From: Eopsaltria australis
Taxonomy: Eukaryota > Chordata > Aves > Passeriformes > Petroicidae
Assembly (NCBI GenBank): GCA_034509425.1
Contig: JAVTVJ010000011.1
Coordinates: 2,976,001-3,040,000, forward strand
Direction: 5' to 3'
Length of the DNA: 64,000 nucleotides
The stretch's first letter is position 1. Every line of letters begins with the position of its first letter. The notes under the pieces were generated by a model. The model ran no database searches. It saw only the letters and a program-made list of their open reading frames with translations, and was not told the DNA's origin. Below are positions 61,801-64,000 of this stretch, one piece after another. A program made the position numbers and the translations under genes.

Positions 61801-62637
61801 GCAAACTCTAACGTGGATATTCATAGCTTAACCTTTTGAAGATCATCCATCATTAATAAAAAGTGATATGTTCGCAAAAATGCACTCACAATTTGTTTCT
61901 GCATTGTCTTTTCAGCAATGCAGAAACAAACTGCAATGTTTTAGTGTGATTAAGAAAACTTTGGCATTTGGTACTCAGTGGACAGCTTCTCAGCAATCTG
62001 ACAGTTTGGTTCTAATGAACCCTGACCATTATGTTTAAATCAGCTGAGGATCCCCTTGGAAGTGAATAACTACAGTTTCTTAGGGGGTAAATAGATGAAT
62101 TAACCATGAACACATGCATTGTGTCCAAGACAGATTTAAGTTACTCATTTTGGCTTTCTATTGTTTGCCCCTTTTCAGGAACAACTGAGTGGGACAAAGG
62201 CAGGAAAGCCAAAAAAGCTGCACAAAATATGAAATCCCAACTGCAGTGTTTGTGCTAGGATTCTATTACCAAGTAATTAGTGTTTGCCCAACTTTTAACC
62301 AGCAAGGCAGCTTGGTCGAGTTTTGTTTAACGTTAATGGTAAATGTAGCAACAGAGAAATCACTCAGGGCATATTACAGGTCCTGAGTAACTCCAATTCA
62401 CAAATGCGACATCTGAAATGGATAGAACACATACAAAAGTAAAACATTTTTAATTATTTATGTGTGAAAAACTGGAATTCTGCAAGCATTTAAAACAAAC
62501 CTTGAAATTTGCATATCATGACTTTTAGAAAAGCTCTAAGAAGGCTAAAACCAAAATTCAGCTGGAAATGAAAAGATTATTTAGTGTTGTATATCTATTA
62601 GCATATGCTATTAAGAAAACTTCCCTCTCCAACCATC
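61801..62637. other. AT-rich unique sequence with a strong hairpin, no gene seen
   Basis: It contains the inverted repeat at 61889-61933. Nothing else is recognised. Confidence 0.5.
61889..61933. repeat. 18-bp inverted repeat with 9-nt loop
   Basis: Arms 61889-61906 (CAATTTGTTTCTGCATTG) and 61916-61933 (CAATGCAGAAACAAACTG) pair at 17 of 18 positions. On a minus-strand transcript the remaining position would be a G-U wobble, so all 18 would pair. It is shorter than a typical microRNA precursor unless weaker outer pairing extends it. Confidence 0.85.
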
Positions 62638-63115
62638 CAGGCACCCCTCTGGCACACACACTTAACCACCTGAGCTTGGTCTGAAGCCCCTTCACTCCAC
62701 ACCCCACACTCACACAGTCAAATCACATTCCTCACCAGCTCAACCCCAGGTTTCCCACAGCAGTGTCTTAGATGTCCAGATGCTTAAAATAATTTAATCT
62801 TGCTGCAATAACAATAACAAAATAGCAGCTTGAGCTGAGTGCCTCCAAGGAGGGACCCCAAGCAAAGGAACCCATGGGCTTTTGTACTCTTAGAGTTTAA
62901 GCAAGAAAAAGTCTGGGGTTATCAGCTCCTGCCGTGTGCATTCACCTGGCTGGGCCACAAGTCCCTGTGCCCTTTGTTAGGCAAAGGGTCAGCAGTTCAC
63001 AGCCTCTTGCCACGGGCTTTCTGCACTCAGGGCTCAACCTGCAGCTGGCGCTGCATCTTGCAAACCGAGGTACCTGCCCTGAATGTATTCCTTAACAACA
63101 AACAGCATCAAAGCT
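62638..63115 (-). mobile_element. Probable retroviral solo LTR, - strand
   Basis: This is a GC-richer block. On the minus strand it has a TATA-like TACAAAAG (62879-62886) followed about 80 bp downstream by ATTAAA (62793-62798) and then a GT-rich U5-like segment. This is the normal U3-R-U5 order of an LTR. The phrase GAGTGCCTCCAAGGAGGGAC (62838-62857) recalls a passerine LTR family from memory. Ends are uncertain, with no TG/CA borders or target duplication confirmed. The 92-codon plus-strand frame (62839-63117) is treated as a shadow. Confidence 0.5.
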
Positions 63116-63185
63116 GATGAAAATTACAAGAAGTGCAGTTTCATTGAAGAGAAGCTGTAGATGAACAGGTACACTTGTTTTTCAG

Positions 63186-63411
63186 AATTTTTATTAAAAA
63201 GAGCACATGCGAAGTCAAGCAGATAAGTGAAACATTTCCAAATACAGTAACTATTGATAAATTATATCAGAATCGAAAAAGATTTCTGAATTCCAGTGAA
63301 CTAGAGCAGATTCCATGGCCAGAGCAGATGCTATTCATGAGGTGTTACTACTGTACTGAATTTTTAACAAAAATGTTGTTGCAAATTCAAGATCTAAAAA
63401 GTGACTAGCAT
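63186..63411 (+). other. Exon-like open frame ending in a stop, unrecognised (weak)
   Basis: A strong acceptor-like CACTTGTTTTTCAG (AG at 63184-63185) is followed by a frame open to TAG at 63409-63411, about 75 codons. The codon-level composition looks protein-like ('LEQIPWPEQMLFMRCYYCTE'). If real it would be a terminal exon with a phase-2 upstream intron. No upstream exon or protein family is recognised, and the nearby LTR suggests the acceptor could be incidental. Confidence 0.22.
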
Positions 63412-63739
63412 ATATAGATCAAGCCATAATGTAGTATGAGGAGGTAATGAAGGAGATAATCAAAGGCATGGTTATAATACAGAACTACAAAGAACTGATG
63501 ATTCTCATTAGCTTTCAGAAGTAAATTAACATGCAAATGATTATTAAGGCTTTCCAATGAAACCATGATTTTTTTTTTTTTTGCTGTCTAACTTTAATTA
63601 CCTCATGAAAGGAAGTGTAATTCACAATCAAAATCAGTATAGTACATTTGTTATATTAATGATTCTCCACACTATAGCTATTCAGATACAGGGAAAAGTG
63701 GTGTAAAGGCTTCTGCCCTTCCATTCTAGCCTGCCTTAC
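63412..63739. other. AT-rich unique sequence, no gene seen
   Basis: Contains a T run at 63570-63582. No gene or repeat is recognised before the LTR at 63740. Confidence 0.5.
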
Positions 63740-64000
63740 TGTCATGTTTTAACCCCAGCCAGCAGTTCAGCCCCATGAAGTCCCTGCTCACTCTTCTTCA
63801 GTGGGATGGGGAGAGAATCAGGAGAAAAAAAGTGGGAAAACTCAGTGCATTGAGGTAAAAACCAACTAATAGGTAAAGCAAAAAGTGCAGTAACAAGTAA
63901 AGAAAACAAGGGATTCATTCACCACTTCTCATGGGCAGGCAGGTGTTCAGCCATCCCCAGGAAAGCTGGATTCCAGCATGTGCAGCCTGGAAAGACATAA
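63740..64000 (-). mobile_element. Avian endogenous retrovirus LTR (same family as 1270-1813), cut by window end
   Basis: It begins TGTCATGTTTTAACCCCAGC (63740-63759), the reverse complement of the 3' end of the LTR family at 1270-1813. It continues with matching blocks such as GGATTCATTCACCACTTCTC (63911-63930) and GGGCAGGCAGGTGTTCAGCC (63933-63952). Sense is therefore minus, and only U5, R and part of U3 are visible. It is better preserved at the terminal TG than the first copy. Whether internal retroviral sequence follows cannot be seen. Confidence 0.85.

Noticed and set aside
1..64000. Prokaryotic-type systems, CRISPR arrays, tRNA, rRNA, mitochondrial inserts, or complete retroviral genes
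   Set aside because: I looked for regularly spaced repeats, tRNA cloverleaf cores, rRNA-like blocks, long intact frames and retroviral gag/pol motifs. None was found beyond solo LTRs and CR1 fragments.

Overview
This window looks like AT-rich, gene-poor nuclear DNA from a bird, most likely a songbird. The main evidence is more than ten truncated CR1 LINE fragments, the dominant non-LTR retrotransposon of birds. Several ended up with the conserved CR1 3' tail (an 'AGAATCACAGAAT'-like or 'ATTCTATG'-like terminus). There are also solo LTRs whose sequence matches, from memory, LTR families abundant in passerine genomes. The unique sequence between them is strongly AT-rich, with homopolymer runs, AT microsatellites and no long open reading frames. 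There are no operons, ribosome-binding sites, CRISPR arrays, rRNAs or tRNAs that I can recognise. Nothing suggests a prokaryotic or organellar origin.

I found no protein-coding gene that I can name. The longest open frames (about 170-210 codons at 10.6-11.2, 20.1-20.7, 23.0-23.6 and 43.4-44.0 kb) all lie on CR1 fragments. Only the one at 43.4-44.0 kb is in the sense frame of CR1 reverse transcriptase; the other three are antisense shadows. Three short exon-like segments (52.36, 53.16-53.68 and 63.19-63.41 kb) have splice-site-like borders and open frames but no recognisable product. They are reported as weak candidates only.

Layout. 0-1.3 kb: unique AT-rich DNA with a strong hairpin. 1.27-1.81 kb: solo retroviral LTR, + strand. 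3.5 kb: small CR1 piece. 6.97-8.22 kb: old CR1, - strand. 9.45-11.05 kb: cluster of three CR1 pieces in mixed orientation. 14.06-14.43 kb: short palindrome, perfect 20-bp tandem duplication and a CR1 tail. 19.86-20.60 kb: CR1, - strand. 23.1-24.08 kb: CR1, + strand, with its 3' end. 28.12-28.31 kb: CR1 tail. 30.49-31.50 kb: about 1 kb solo ERVL-like LTR carrying a perfect heat-shock-element-like array. 33.8-34.5 kb: probable diverged LTR, - strand. 36.64-36.81 kb: AT microsatellite. 37.2-38.1 kb: ancient CR1-like LINE. 42.95-44.39 kb: best-preserved CR1, - strand. 45.1 and 46.4-46.7 kb: CR1 tails. 49.2-49.8 kb: possible ancient LINE relic. 51.24-51.38 kb: probable CR1 tail. 52.6-60.0 kb: mostly unique DNA with no repeat that I recognise. 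60.06-60.35 and 61.57-61.80 kb: two GC-richer patches of unknown nature. 62.64-63.11 kb: probable LTR, - strand. 63.74-64.0 kb: second copy of the 1.27-kb LTR family, - strand, cut by the window end.

The window is therefore best read as intergenic or deep intronic sequence shaped by CR1 and endogenous-retrovirus insertion. Family names come from recognition of consensus-like phrases, not from a database search. I see no evidence for a new multi-gene system. The most testable observations are the heat-shock-element array in the ERVL-like LTR, several precise palindromes and hairpins, and the exon-like segments.
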